Assembly (NCBI RefSeq): GCF_006539185.1
Contig: NZ_BJMN01000010.1
Coordinates: forward strand, 268,927-332,926
Reading direction: 5' to 3'
Length of the DNA: 64,000 nt
Source: Streptomyces gardneri
GTDB taxonomy: Bacteria; Actinomycetota; Actinomycetes; Streptomycetales; Streptomycetaceae
The notes under the pieces were generated by a model. It worked only from the letters and a program-made list of their open reading frames with translations. It was not told the DNA's origin and did not search any database. Both the position numbers and the translations under genes were made by a program. Shown piece after piece: positions 36,697 through 44,668 of this stretch; the first letter of the stretch is position 1; each line of letters begins with the position of its first letter.

Positions 36697-37533
36697 ATGG
36701 GTGCCGAGCGTGGTGGATTCTTCCGGACGGGGCTGCTGCCCGGTGGAACGCACTCCCGCCGGGCTCCGGTCGCCGCCGTCGCCGCCGCGCTCCTCGCGGG
36801 CTTCGCCGCGTCGGCCGGCTGCGCGAGCGGTGCCGGTGACGCTGCCGGTGCCGGTACGCCCACGGGAGCGCACGGCCCGACATCGGTGATCCCCGCGGCC
36901 CCGGCCATAACCCCGGCGGCCCCGGCCTCCACCTCGGCGGCCCCGGCCATCACGTCGGTGGCCCCTTCACCCCCGCCCTCCGCTCCCCCGGCCACGTCGT
37001 CACCGGCCCCCTCGCCCCGCGGGCCCGTCCCCGCCGAGCTGTCCATACCGTCGATCGGCGTCGAGGACCTCGACGTCGTCCCGTACGAGGGCACCACCGA
37101 CGACCGTGCGGGCACGCGCATCCAGGACCGCGGCGTGGCGGCGAGTCCCCACGGCGAGCGGGGCGGCGTGGGGCCCGGTGACATCGGCAACTACCTGGTG
37201 ACCGCCCACCGGCTCTCGGCCGGCGGGCCCCTGCGTGAGCTGCCCTCGGTCGAGGTCGGCGACCTGGTGCACGTCACCGCTGAAGGCACCGTCTACACCT
37301 ACGAGATCACCGAGACGCGGAGCACGTCCTTCCGATCGACCCGCTCCCTGGCCGAGCAGCGGGCCGCGGTGCCGGGCGAGCCGGGCGAGAAGCCCACGCG
37401 GGCCATGATCACGCTCTCCACGTGCGCGACGCCCGAGGACAACGCGGCGGGCAACTTCTGGCGGGACGCCCTGCACAACCCCGAGCACCGCATCGACAAG
37501 ATCGGCGTCCTGACCTCGACGCGCGCGGCGTAG
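36697..37533 (+). CDS. Class F/E-type sortase
   Basis: A 278-residue membrane-anchored transpeptidase. Near the start, FAASAGCAS with Cys42 resembles a lipobox. An Ala/Pro/Ser/Thr-rich linker (about 50-110) leads to the sortase barrel beginning LSIPSIGVEDLDVV. The catalytic residues are His171 (VTAHRLS), Cys243 (TLSTCATPE) and Arg265 (NPEHRIDK). Sortases of this group attach secreted proteins to the wall or to other proteins, but no LPxTG-type substrate is in the window. The ATG at 36697 was chosen because the longer frame has no signal-like start. Confidence 0.86.
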   Translation: MGAERGGFFRTGLLPGGTHSRRAPVAAVAAALLAGFAASAGCASGAGDAAGAGTPTGAHGPTSVIPAAPAITPAAPASTSAAPAITSVAPSPPPSAPPATSSPAPSPRGPVPAELSIPSIGVEDLDVVPYEGTTDDRAGTRIQDRGVAASPHGERGGVGPGDIGNYLVTAHRLSAGGPLRELPSVEVGDLVHVTAEGTVYTYEITETRSTSFRSTRSLAEQRAAVPGEPGEKPTRAMITLSTCATPEDNAAGNFWRDALHNPEHRIDKIGVLTSTRAA

Positions 37534-37712
37534 AAGCCGTGCCCACCGGCCGGCACACACCGCGCGCACCGCGTGGTGGCGATGATCCATGTCACTGTCG
37601 TGGGACCTTCAGAAGGCCACGGCGCAGCCCTTAGCGTTGCCGAAACGAGCCGGGCGCGACGCGGGCGACTGCCGCTCTCAGGGCTCATCACCGGCAGGGT
37701 GAAGGGATCAGG

Positions 37713-40700
37713 ATGTTCCGCAAGGTGCTGGTAGCGAATCGCGGGGAGATCGCGATTCGCGCGTTCCGCGCTGGCTACGAACTGGGTGCGCGCACGGTTG
37801 CCGTCTTCCCTCACGAGGACCGCAACTCACTGCATCGCCTGAAGGCCGACGAGGCCTACGAGATCGGTGAACCCGGGCATCCGGTGCGGGCCTACCTCTC
37901 CGTGGAGGAGATCATCCGGGCGGCGCGCCTGGCCGGGGCCGACGCCGTCTACCCGGGTTACGGATTCCTCTCCGAGAACCCGGAGCTGGCGCGCGCCTGC
38001 GAGGAGGCGGGCATCACCTTCGTGGGCCCGTCCGCGCAGACCCTGGAGCTGACCGGGAACAAGGCGCGTGCCGTGGCCGCGGCCCGCGAGGCCGGCGTGC
38101 CGGTACTCGGTTCCTCGGCGCCCTCCACCGATGTCGACGAGCTGGTGGCGGCCGCCGAGGGCATCGGCTTCCCGGTGTTCGTCAAGGCCGTCGCCGGTGG
38201 CGGCGGCCGGGGCATGCGCCGGGTCGAGGACCCGGCGACCCTGCGGGAGTCCATCGAGGCGGCGGCCCGCGAGGCCGAGTCCGCCTTCGGTGACGCGACC
38301 GTCTTCCTGGAGAAGGCCGTTGTCGACCCGCGCCACATCGAGGTGCAGATCCTCGCGGACGGCGAGGGCGGTGTCATCCACCTGTACGAGCGCGACTGCT
38401 CGCTGCAGCGCCGCCACCAGAAGGTGATCGAACTCGCGCCCGCCCCGAACCTCGACCCGGTGGTACGTCAGCGCATCTGCGACGACGCCGTGAGGTTCGC
38501 CCGCCGGATCGGCTACCGCAACGCCGGCACCGTGGAGTTCCTCCTCGACCCCGAGGGCAATCACGTCTTCATCGAGATGAACCCGCGCATCCAGGTCGAG
38601 CACACGGTGACCGAGGAGGTCACCGACATCGACCTGGTGCAGTCGCAGCTGCGCATCGCCGCCGGGGAGACCCTCGCGGACCTCGGCCTGACGCAGGAGT
38701 CCGTCGTCCTGCACGGCGCCGCCCTGCAGTGCCGGATCACCACCGAGGACCCGGCCAACGGCTTCCGCCCGGACACCGGCATGATCAGCGCGTACCGCTC
38801 TCCGGGCGGCTCGGGCATCCGGCTCGACGGCGGAACCACCCACGCCGGTACGGAGGTCAGTGCCCACTTCGACTCGATGCTGGTCAAGCTGACCTGCCGC
38901 GGGCGGGACTTCGGGACCGCCGTCGACCGGGCGCGGCGCGCGGTGGCCGAGTTCCGCATCCGGGGCGTGTCCACGAACATCCCGTTCCTCCAGGCCGTGC
39001 TCGACGACCCGGACTTCCAGGCGGGCCGTGTCACGACGGCCTTCATCGAGCAGCGGCCGCACCTGCTCACCGCGCGCCACTCGGCCGACCGCGGCACGAA
39101 GCTGCTCACGTACCTCGCCGACGTCACCGTGAACAAGCCGCACGGCCCCCGGCCCGACCTGATCGCCCCGACCACGAAGCTGCCCCGGCTGTCCGCCGGT
39201 GAGCCGCCGGCCGGCTCCCGGCAGCGGCTGGCCGAGCTCGGTCCGGAGGGCTTCGCGCGGAGCCTGCGCGAGTCGCCGACCCTGGGGGTCACCGACACCA
39301 CGTTCCGCGACGCCCACCAGTCGCTCCTGGCGACCCGGGTGCGGACGAAGGACCTGCTCGCCGTCGCCCCGACGGTGGCGCACTCGCTGCCGCAGCTGCT
39401 GTCCCTGGAGTGCTGGGGCGGTGCCACCTACGACGTCGCGCTGCGCTTCCTCGCCGAGGACCCCTGGGAGCGGCTGGCCGCGCTGCGCGAGGCCGTGCCG
39501 AACATCTGTCTGCAGATGCTGCTGCGGGGCCGTAACACCGTGGGGTACACGCCGTACCCGACCGAGGTGACCGACGCCTTCGTGCAGGAGGCCGCGGCGA
39601 CCGGCATCGACATCTTCCGGATCTTCGACGCGCTCAACGACGTCGACCAGATGCGGCCCGCCATCGACGCCGTCCGGGCGACCGGGACGGCGGTGGCCGA
39701 GGTCGCGCTCTGCTACACCTCCGACCTCTCCGACCCGGCGGAGAAGCTGTACACCCTCGACTACTACCTGCGGCTCGCCGAGAAGATCGTGGCCGCCGGG
39801 GCGCACGTGCTGGCGGTCAAGGACATGGCCGGTCTGCTGCGCGCCCCCGCCGCGGCCAAGCTGGTCTCCGCGCTGCGCAGGGAGTTCGACCTGCCGGTGC
39901 ACCTCCACACCCACGACACCGCGGGCGGCCAGCTCGCCACCTACCTCGCCGCGATCCAGGCCGGGGCGGACGCGGTGGACGGCGCGGTGGCCTCCATGGC
40001 GGGCACCACCTCGCAGCCGTCGCTGTCGGCGATCGTCGCCGCGACCGACCACTCCGAGCGGCCCACCGGCCTCGACCTCCAGGCGGTCGGTGACCTGGAG
40101 CCGTACTGGGAGAGCGTCCGCAAGATCTACGCCCCCTTCGAGGCGGGTCTGGACTCGCCGACCGGGCGCGTGTACCACCACGAGATCCCCGGCGGTCAGC
40201 TCTCCAACCTGCGTACGCAGGCCGTCGCGCTCGGACTCGGCGACCGTTTCGAGGACGTCGAGTCGACGTACGCCGCCGCGGACCGGATGCTGGGCCGGCT
40301 GGTGAAGGTCACGCCGTCGTCGAAGGTGGTGGGCGACCTCGCCCTGCACCTGGTGGGCGCCGGGGTGGCGCCCGAGGACTTCGAGGCCGCGCCGAACCGC
40401 TTCGACATCCCCGACTCGGTCATCGGCTTCCTGCACGGCGAGCTGGGCACACCGCCCGGCGGCTGGCCGGAGCCCTTCCGCACCAAGGCGCTTGAGGGCC
40501 GCCCCGCCCCCAAGCCGATGCGGGAACTGACCGCGGAGGACCGCACCGGGCTGGCCAAGGACCGCCGCGCGACGCTGAACCGCCTCCTCTTCCCCGGCCC
40601 GACGAAGGCGTACGAGACACACCGCCAGGCGTACGGCGACACCAGCGTGCTCGACAGCAAGGACTTCTTCTACGGGCTGCTGCCCGGGAAGGAGTACGCC

Positions 40701-41087
40701 GTCGACTTCGGTCCCGGCGTGCGGCTGCTCATCGAGCTGGAGGCCATCGGCGAGGCCGACGAGCGCGGCATGCGGACCGTCCTCTCCACCCTGAACGGCC
40801 AGCTGCGGCCGATCCAGGTGCGTGACAACGCGGCGGCGGCCGACCTCCCGGTGACGGAGAAGGCCGACAGGTCCGACCCCGGTCATGTCGCCGCGCCGTT
40901 CGCCGGCGTGGTCACGCTGGCCGTCGCCGAGGGCGACGAGGTCGAGGCCGGTGCGACGGTGGCGACGATCGAGGCCATGAAGATGGAGGCCTCGATCACC
41001 GCCACGCGCAGCGGTCGGGTCTCGCGCCTGGCCATCACCAGGATCCAGCAGGTGGAAGGCGGCGACCTCCTCGTCGAGATCGCGTGA
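37713..41087 (+). CDS. pyc: Pyruvate carboxylase
   Basis: A 1124-residue biotin enzyme that makes oxaloacetate from pyruvate and bicarbonate with ATP, an anaplerotic step. Domain order is standard: biotin carboxylase (MFRKVLVANRGEIAIRAFRA, ATP-grasp VAGGGGRGM), carboxyltransferase (DTTFRDAHQSLLATRVRT, HLHTHDTAGGQ), and a C-terminal biotinyl domain with EAMKMEAS, where Lys1090 carries biotin. The length fits the single-chain form. The 5' region from 37534 has no clear terminator or promoter. Confidence 0.97.
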   Translation: MFRKVLVANRGEIAIRAFRAGYELGARTVAVFPHEDRNSLHRLKADEAYEIGEPGHPVRAYLSVEEIIRAARLAGADAVYPGYGFLSENPELARACEEAGITFVGPSAQTLELTGNKARAVAAAREAGVPVLGSSAPSTDVDELVAAAEGIGFPVFVKAVAGGGGRGMRRVEDPATLRESIEAAAREAESAFGDATVFLEKAVVDPRHIEVQILADGEGGVIHLYERDCSLQRRHQKVIELAPAPNLDPVVRQRICDDAVRFARRIGYRNAGTVEFLLDPEGNHVFIEMNPRIQVEHTVTEEVTDIDLVQSQLRIAAGETLADLGLTQESVVLHGAALQCRITTEDPANGFRPDTGMISAYRSPGGSGIRLDGGTTHAGTEVSAHFDSMLVKLTCRGRDFGTAVDRARRAVAEFRIRGVSTNIPFLQAVLDDPDFQAGRVTTAFIEQRPHLLTARHSADRGTKLLTYLADVTVNKPHGPRPDLIAPTTKLPRLSAGEPPAGSRQRLAELGPEGFARSLRESPTLGVTDTTFRDAHQSLLATRVRTKDLLAVAPTVAHSLPQLLSLECWGGATYDVALRFLAEDPWERLAALREAVPNICLQMLLRGRNTVGYTPYPTEVTDAFVQEAAATGIDIFRIFDALNDVDQMRPAIDAVRATGTAVAEVALCYTSDLSDPAEKLYTLDYYLRLAEKIVAAGAHVLAVKDMAGLLRAPAAAKLVSALRREFDLPVHLHTHDTAGGQLATYLAAIQAGADAVDGAVASMAGTTSQPSLSAIVAATDHSERPTGLDLQAVGDLEPYWESVRKIYAPFEAGLDSPTGRVYHHEIPGGQLSNLRTQAVALGLGDRFEDVESTYAAADRMLGRLVKVTPSSKVVGDLALHLVGAGVAPEDFEAAPNRFDIPDSVIGFLHGELGTPPGGWPEPFRTKALEGRPAPKPMRELTAEDRTGLAKDRRATLNRLLFPGPTKAYETHRQAYGDTSVLDSKDFFYGLLPGKEYAVDFGPGVRLLIELEAIGEADERGMRTVLSTLNGQLRPIQVRDNAAAADLPVTEKADRSDPGHVAAPFAGVVTLAVAEGDEVEAGATVATIEAMKMEASITATRSGRVSRLAITRIQQVEGGDLLVEIA

Positions 41088-41186
41088 CGCGGTAGGGCAC
41101 CCGCTGGGTTTCCGTACCTTCGCCCCGGCTCCGATTAAGCGGTGACGAAATCGTGGTCGGGGCCGGCGCGCAAGGCGGAAGGTTCA

Positions 41187-41214
41187 TCTCGGCACCCGGC
41201 GACGGGTGCCGAGA
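41187..41214 (+). terminator. Perfect 12-bp hairpin with GCGA tetraloop
   Basis: Arms TCTCGGCACCCG and CGGGTGCCGAGA enclose the GNRA loop GCGA, 99 bases after the pyruvate carboxylase stop and 30 bases before the next start. It has no U-tract on the + strand. It may end pyc transcription or fold in the leader of the next gene. Confidence 0.55.
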
Positions 41215-41244
41215 CCCACACCACCTTCCACCGTGAGGACGGCC

Positions 41245-42213
41245 ATGACCAGCATGACCACCGCCGCCGCGACGCACTTGACGGCCGCCCGCCCCACCAG
41301 GGCGTTCCGGGGCCTGAAGGCGCTCGCCCTCGGCCTGACCGCGCTCGCGCTCGGGATCGCCGGGACCACGGCGCCGGCCACCGCCGCGCCGCTGATTCTC
41401 ACCGGATCCTCCTTCACCGGCGACGAGCGCGCCGAGCTGGTGGCGAAGGAGGGCGACTCCTTCCGCATCTGGAAGAACACCAAGGGCCAGGACCGGAGTT
41501 GGCCTTGGGGAGAGAGCACGGTCCACGGCAGCGGCTGGGGCGGGGTCGACCCGCGCACCGTCTACTTCGCCGACCTCGACGGCGAAGGGCACAAGGACCT
41601 CGTCCAGCTGTCCGGTGACAGCTTCCGCGCCTGGTACCACAATGGGGCCTCATTCGGCTCCAACCCCTGGACCGGTGACTTCCGCACCGGCGGCGGCTGG
41701 TCCGGCCACGACCCGTCGGCGATCTGGTTCGCGGACATCGACGGCGACCGGAAGGCCGACCTCATCCAGCGGAGCGGTGACGTGCTCCGCTACTTCCGCA
41801 ACCTCGGCGACGGCAAGAGCTGGGCCGCCCCGGTGACCGTCGGTTACGGCTACGGCGGCCACAACCCCCGGGCGATCTGGTTCGCCGACCTCAACGGCGA
41901 CCAGCGCGCCGAGCGCATCGAGCGGTTCGGCGACCAGTTCATGGTCGCACCCAACACCACAGGCGGCGGGGGTGGTTGGCCGTACGGCACGGTGTACTTC
42001 ACCGGTGCCGGCTGGTCCGGCCACGACCCGTCGGCGATCTGGTTCGCCGACATCACCGGCGACAACCGCGCCGACCTCGTCCACAAGTCCGGTGACGCCC
42101 TGAAGTACTTCCCGAACAACGGCTCCGGCAGCGGTCACACGAGCTGGGCCGCGGGCGTCGGTGCCGGATCCGGCTGGTCCGCCGTCGACCCCAAGGGCAT
42201 CTACTTCGCCTGA
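41245..42213 (+). CDS. Secreted FG-GAP/VCBS repeat protein
   Basis: A 322-residue exported protein. A signal peptide (ALALGLTALALGIAG, cleavage after ATA near residue 46) is followed by five or so repeats of about 50 residues of the form FADxDGDxxADLxxRSGD, a calcium-binding FG-GAP-like propeller. No enzymatic domain is present, so it may bind a surface glycan or protein, or be the remnant of a larger hydrolase. GAGGA at 41235-41239 with five bases of spacing supports the ATG at 41245. Two repeats share a 38-base identical DNA block. Confidence 0.83.
   Translation: MTSMTTAAATHLTAARPTRAFRGLKALALGLTALALGIAGTTAPATAAPLILTGSSFTGDERAELVAKEGDSFRIWKNTKGQDRSWPWGESTVHGSGWGGVDPRTVYFADLDGEGHKDLVQLSGDSFRAWYHNGASFGSNPWTGDFRTGGGWSGHDPSAIWFADIDGDRKADLIQRSGDVLRYFRNLGDGKSWAAPVTVGYGYGGHNPRAIWFADLNGDQRAERIERFGDQFMVAPNTTGGGGGWPYGTVYFTGAGWSGHDPSAIWFADITGDNRADLVHKSGDALKYFPNNGSGSGHTSWAAGVGAGSGWSAVDPKGIYFA
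41695..42047 (+). repeat. Direct repeat of 38 bases within the FG-GAP gene
   Basis: The bases 41695-41732 and 42010-42047 are identical and encode GWSGHDPSAIWFA in two repeats 315 bases apart. Neighbouring repeats are more diverged, which suggests recent duplication or gene conversion. Confidence 0.85.
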
Positions 42214-42256
42214 TCCCTGAGGGACGGGGGTCCACAGGGATATGGCGAAACCCGGG

Positions 42257-42299
42257 GGCGGCCCCGAGGCCTGGCTACGGCTACGGCTTCGGGGCCGCC
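42257..42299. terminator. Hairpin between convergent genes
   Basis: Inverted arms GGCGGCCCCGA (42257-42267) and TCGGGGCCGCC (42289-42299) enclose 21 bases. The right arm covers the end of the ArsR gene. It lies between convergent stops and may end transcription from both sides. There is no clear U-tract. Confidence 0.5.
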
Positions 42300-43282
42300 G
42301 CGTGCCGTGCGGGAGCGCCCAGCAATTCGCCTGCCAGCGGGGTCCGTTGGTGCAGCATCCAGCGCCCCGAGCGGCGCGAGGTGACGAGGCTGCAGCGCCG
42401 CAGTACCGAAAGGTGCTGGGACACCGCGGCCGAGGTCAGGTCCAGATAGGCCGCGAGCTGGCTCGTGGACAACGGCAGATCGAGGTGGGCGAGGAGCGCG
42501 GCCCGGCTGCGTCCGATGAGCTCGGCGAGCGGCTGCTCCGTCTCCCCCGACGTCTCGTCCGTCCACAGCCGGCCGATCCCGCGCGGCGAGTACGTGAGCG
42601 TCGGCTGGTACGGCTCGTTGTGCAGGACCAGCAGCCGCGGCCAGGCGAAGACGCAGGGGACGAGCAGCAGACCCGTGCCGTCCGACGAACGGCGTGCCGA
42701 GTGGAGGGGTTTGTCGATGAGGAGCCGGTCGACCTCGTAGCGCGCCTCGGGGTGGAGGTCGTCGAAGACCTTGGCGAGGCCGCCCGTGGTGAGCTGTCCC
42801 GCCCGATGCGCGATGTCGGCGTCGTTCAGGGCTCGCAGCCGCGGCCAGACCGGCTCGACGGCGGCCCGCCAGTAGGCGGCCATCGTGTCCACGAGACCTG
42901 GCAGTTCCCGCTCCGGGTCCTCGTACAGCGGGCGCAGGACGGCGGGGAGGAGGTCCCCTGCGCCCAGTTCGTCGAGCGCGGTGCGCACCGTGGCGGCGGG
43001 TGTCGCGGCGATCGCGTCCAGCTCGTCGCGGAACTCGCCGGTCATCGCCGCCGGCGGCGGCGCGAGGAAGTCCGGGACGACACGCGGGCCTTGGGCGAGC
43101 GCCAGCAGGACCCGCAGGTCGAGGCCGCGTACCCGGCCGGTCGCGAACTCCAGCCAGGGCCGGTGCACCACGGGCCGGCGGGTGCCGGCGAGCACGGGCA
43201 CGCTGTGCACGAGCTCCTCGAGCGGGGAGCGGGCGAAGCGTATGCGCGTCAGATCGTCGGGCCCGAAGATGATCTCGATCAC
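42281..43282 (-). CDS. ArsR-type winged-helix regulator with long N-terminal domain (DUF5937-like)
   Basis: A 333-residue protein with an N-terminal region (IFGPDDLTRIRFARSPLEELVHSV) found in Streptomyces ArsR-like regulators and a C-terminal winged helix (SQLAAYLDLTSAAVSQHLSVLRR, then SGRWMLHQRTPLAGELL). The GTG at 43282 was chosen because it begins the conserved IEIIFGPDD segment. It lies 16 bases after the M1 peptidase stop on the same strand and may belong to its operon. No metal-binding Cys cluster is obvious, so the signal is unknown. Confidence 0.8.
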   Translation of the reverse strand: MIEIIFGPDDLTRIRFARSPLEELVHSVPVLAGTRRPVVHRPWLEFATGRVRGLDLRVLLALAQGPRVVPDFLAPPPAAMTGEFRDELDAIAATPAATVRTALDELGAGDLLPAVLRPLYEDPERELPGLVDTMAAYWRAAVEPVWPRLRALNDADIAHRAGQLTTGGLAKVFDDLHPEARYEVDRLLIDKPLHSARRSSDGTGLLLVPCVFAWPRLLVLHNEPYQPTLTYSPRGIGRLWTDETSGETEQPLAELIGRSRAALLAHLDLPLSTSQLAAYLDLTSAAVSQHLSVLRRCSLVTSRRSGRWMLHQRTPLAGELLGAPARHAAAPKP

Positions 43283-43298
43283 GCCAGGGAGCGTACTC

Positions 43299-44624
43299 CT
43301 ACGGGGTGGGCAGCGGAGGGAGCGAGCCCTCGTGGAGCCAGGACGCGAGCAGGCCGTCCACCGGCTCGGTGGCGTAGCGGGCCACATGGGCGGCGAAGCC
43401 CGCGGTGGTCACCACGCCGTGGCGGTGGGACGTGGCCCATTCGCGCAGCATCCGGAAGAACGGTCCGTCGCCCAGTGCGCAGCGGATCGCGTGCACCGTG
43501 AGGCCTCCGCGCTCGTAGAGGCGGTCGTCGAACATGAGCTTGCGGCCGGGGTCGGCGAGGACCAGGTCCTGCGGCTGTGTCGCCAGCAGCCGGTGTGCGG
43601 TGGTCGCCAGCTCCTGCGCGGGGCGGCCTCCGGAGTGCTCCGACCAGAGCCATTCGGCGTACTTCGCGAAGCCCTCGTTCAGCCAGATGTGCCGCCAGTC
43701 GCCGATGGTGACGCTGTTGCCGAACCACTGGTGCGCGAGCTCATGGGCGATGAGCCGTTCCGAACCCCGCACGCCGTCCACGTGGTTGGAGCCGAAGAGG
43801 GAGAGGCCCTGGGCCTCCACCGGCACGTCCAGCTCCTCGTCGGCGATGACGACCGCGTACTCGCCGAGGGGGTAGGGGCCGAAGAGCTCCTCGAAGGTGC
43901 GCATCATCGCCGGCTGACGGGCGAAGTCACGGGAGAACTTCGGCAGGAGGTGCGCCGGGACGTGGGCGGTCTGCGGGACACCGCCGAGCCCGGGCTCGGC
44001 GAGCAGCACCGTCTGGTACATGCCGATGGACAGGCCGACCAGATAGCTGGAGGTCGGCGCGGCCTGCTCGTACACCCAGGTGGTCGTGGAGGCCTTCGTC
44101 GTCCGGGTCAGCAGCCGGCCGCCGGCCACGACCGTGTACGCGGAGGGGGTGTTGACCGAGATCTGGTACGAGGCCTTGTCGGCGGGCCTGTCGTTGCACG
44201 GGTACCAGGAGGGCGCGCCGACCGGCTGGCTCGCGACGAGCGCTCCGTCGGTGAGCTCCTCCCAGCCGAGGCCGCCCCAGGGGCTGCGGACCGGCTTGGG
44301 GTTGCCCGACCAGTGCACCTCGACGGTGAAGGCGGCGCCGGCGGGGAGCGGCTTGGCCGGTCGGACGCGCAGCCTGCCGCCCCGGTGGGTGTAGTGGGGC
44401 GCGCGGCCGTTCACCTGGATCCGGCCGACCTTGAACTCGGCGAGGTTGAGGGCGAACTCGGTGAGCGGCGCCCGGCCGACGATCGCGCTGAGCCTGGCCG
44501 TGCCGGCGAGCCGGTTGGGGCCGGGGCGGTAGTCCAGGGCGATCTCGTACCGGTGGACGCGGTATCGGGGGTCGCCGTTGGCCGGAAAGTACGGGTCCGA
44601 CTCCGTTGTCCTCTGGCCGCTCAC
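43299..44624 (-). CDS. M1 family zinc aminopeptidase
   Basis: A 441-residue member of the M1 family, shorter than canonical aminopeptidase N and missing its C-terminal helical domain. The zinc motif is HELAHQWFG (His294, Glu295, His298) and the third ligand Glu is in LNEGFAKYAEWLW. The N-terminal beta domain (RYEIALDYRPGPNRLAGTARL) is intact. No signal peptide is evident. It lies 44 bases downstream of the Pls-type synthetase, so release or degradation of the product is a plausible inference. The GTG at 44624 is preceded by GGGAGCGGAAG. Confidence 0.88.
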   Translation of the reverse strand: MSGQRTTESDPYFPANGDPRYRVHRYEIALDYRPGPNRLAGTARLSAIVGRAPLTEFALNLAEFKVGRIQVNGRAPHYTHRGGRLRVRPAKPLPAGAAFTVEVHWSGNPKPVRSPWGGLGWEELTDGALVASQPVGAPSWYPCNDRPADKASYQISVNTPSAYTVVAGGRLLTRTTKASTTTWVYEQAAPTSSYLVGLSIGMYQTVLLAEPGLGGVPQTAHVPAHLLPKFSRDFARQPAMMRTFEELFGPYPLGEYAVVIADEELDVPVEAQGLSLFGSNHVDGVRGSERLIAHELAHQWFGNSVTIGDWRHIWLNEGFAKYAEWLWSEHSGGRPAQELATTAHRLLATQPQDLVLADPGRKLMFDDRLYERGGLTVHAIRCALGDGPFFRMLREWATSHRHGVVTTAGFAAHVARYATEPVDGLLASWLHEGSLPPLPTP

Positions 44625-44668
44625 TGCCGCTTCCGCTCCCTGCCCTGTTCTCGTACGCCGTGGCCCTT

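Noticed and set aside
37827..40886. A 1019-residue minus-strand frame opposite pyruvate carboxylase
   Set aside because: Shadow of the pyc coding bias. Its composition is low in hydrophobic order and no ribosome site or family motif is present.
42281..43387. A longer form of the ArsR regulator starting near 43387
   Set aside because: The extra N-terminus overlaps the M1 peptidase gene in another frame and is unlike the family. The GTG at 43282 begins the conserved segment.
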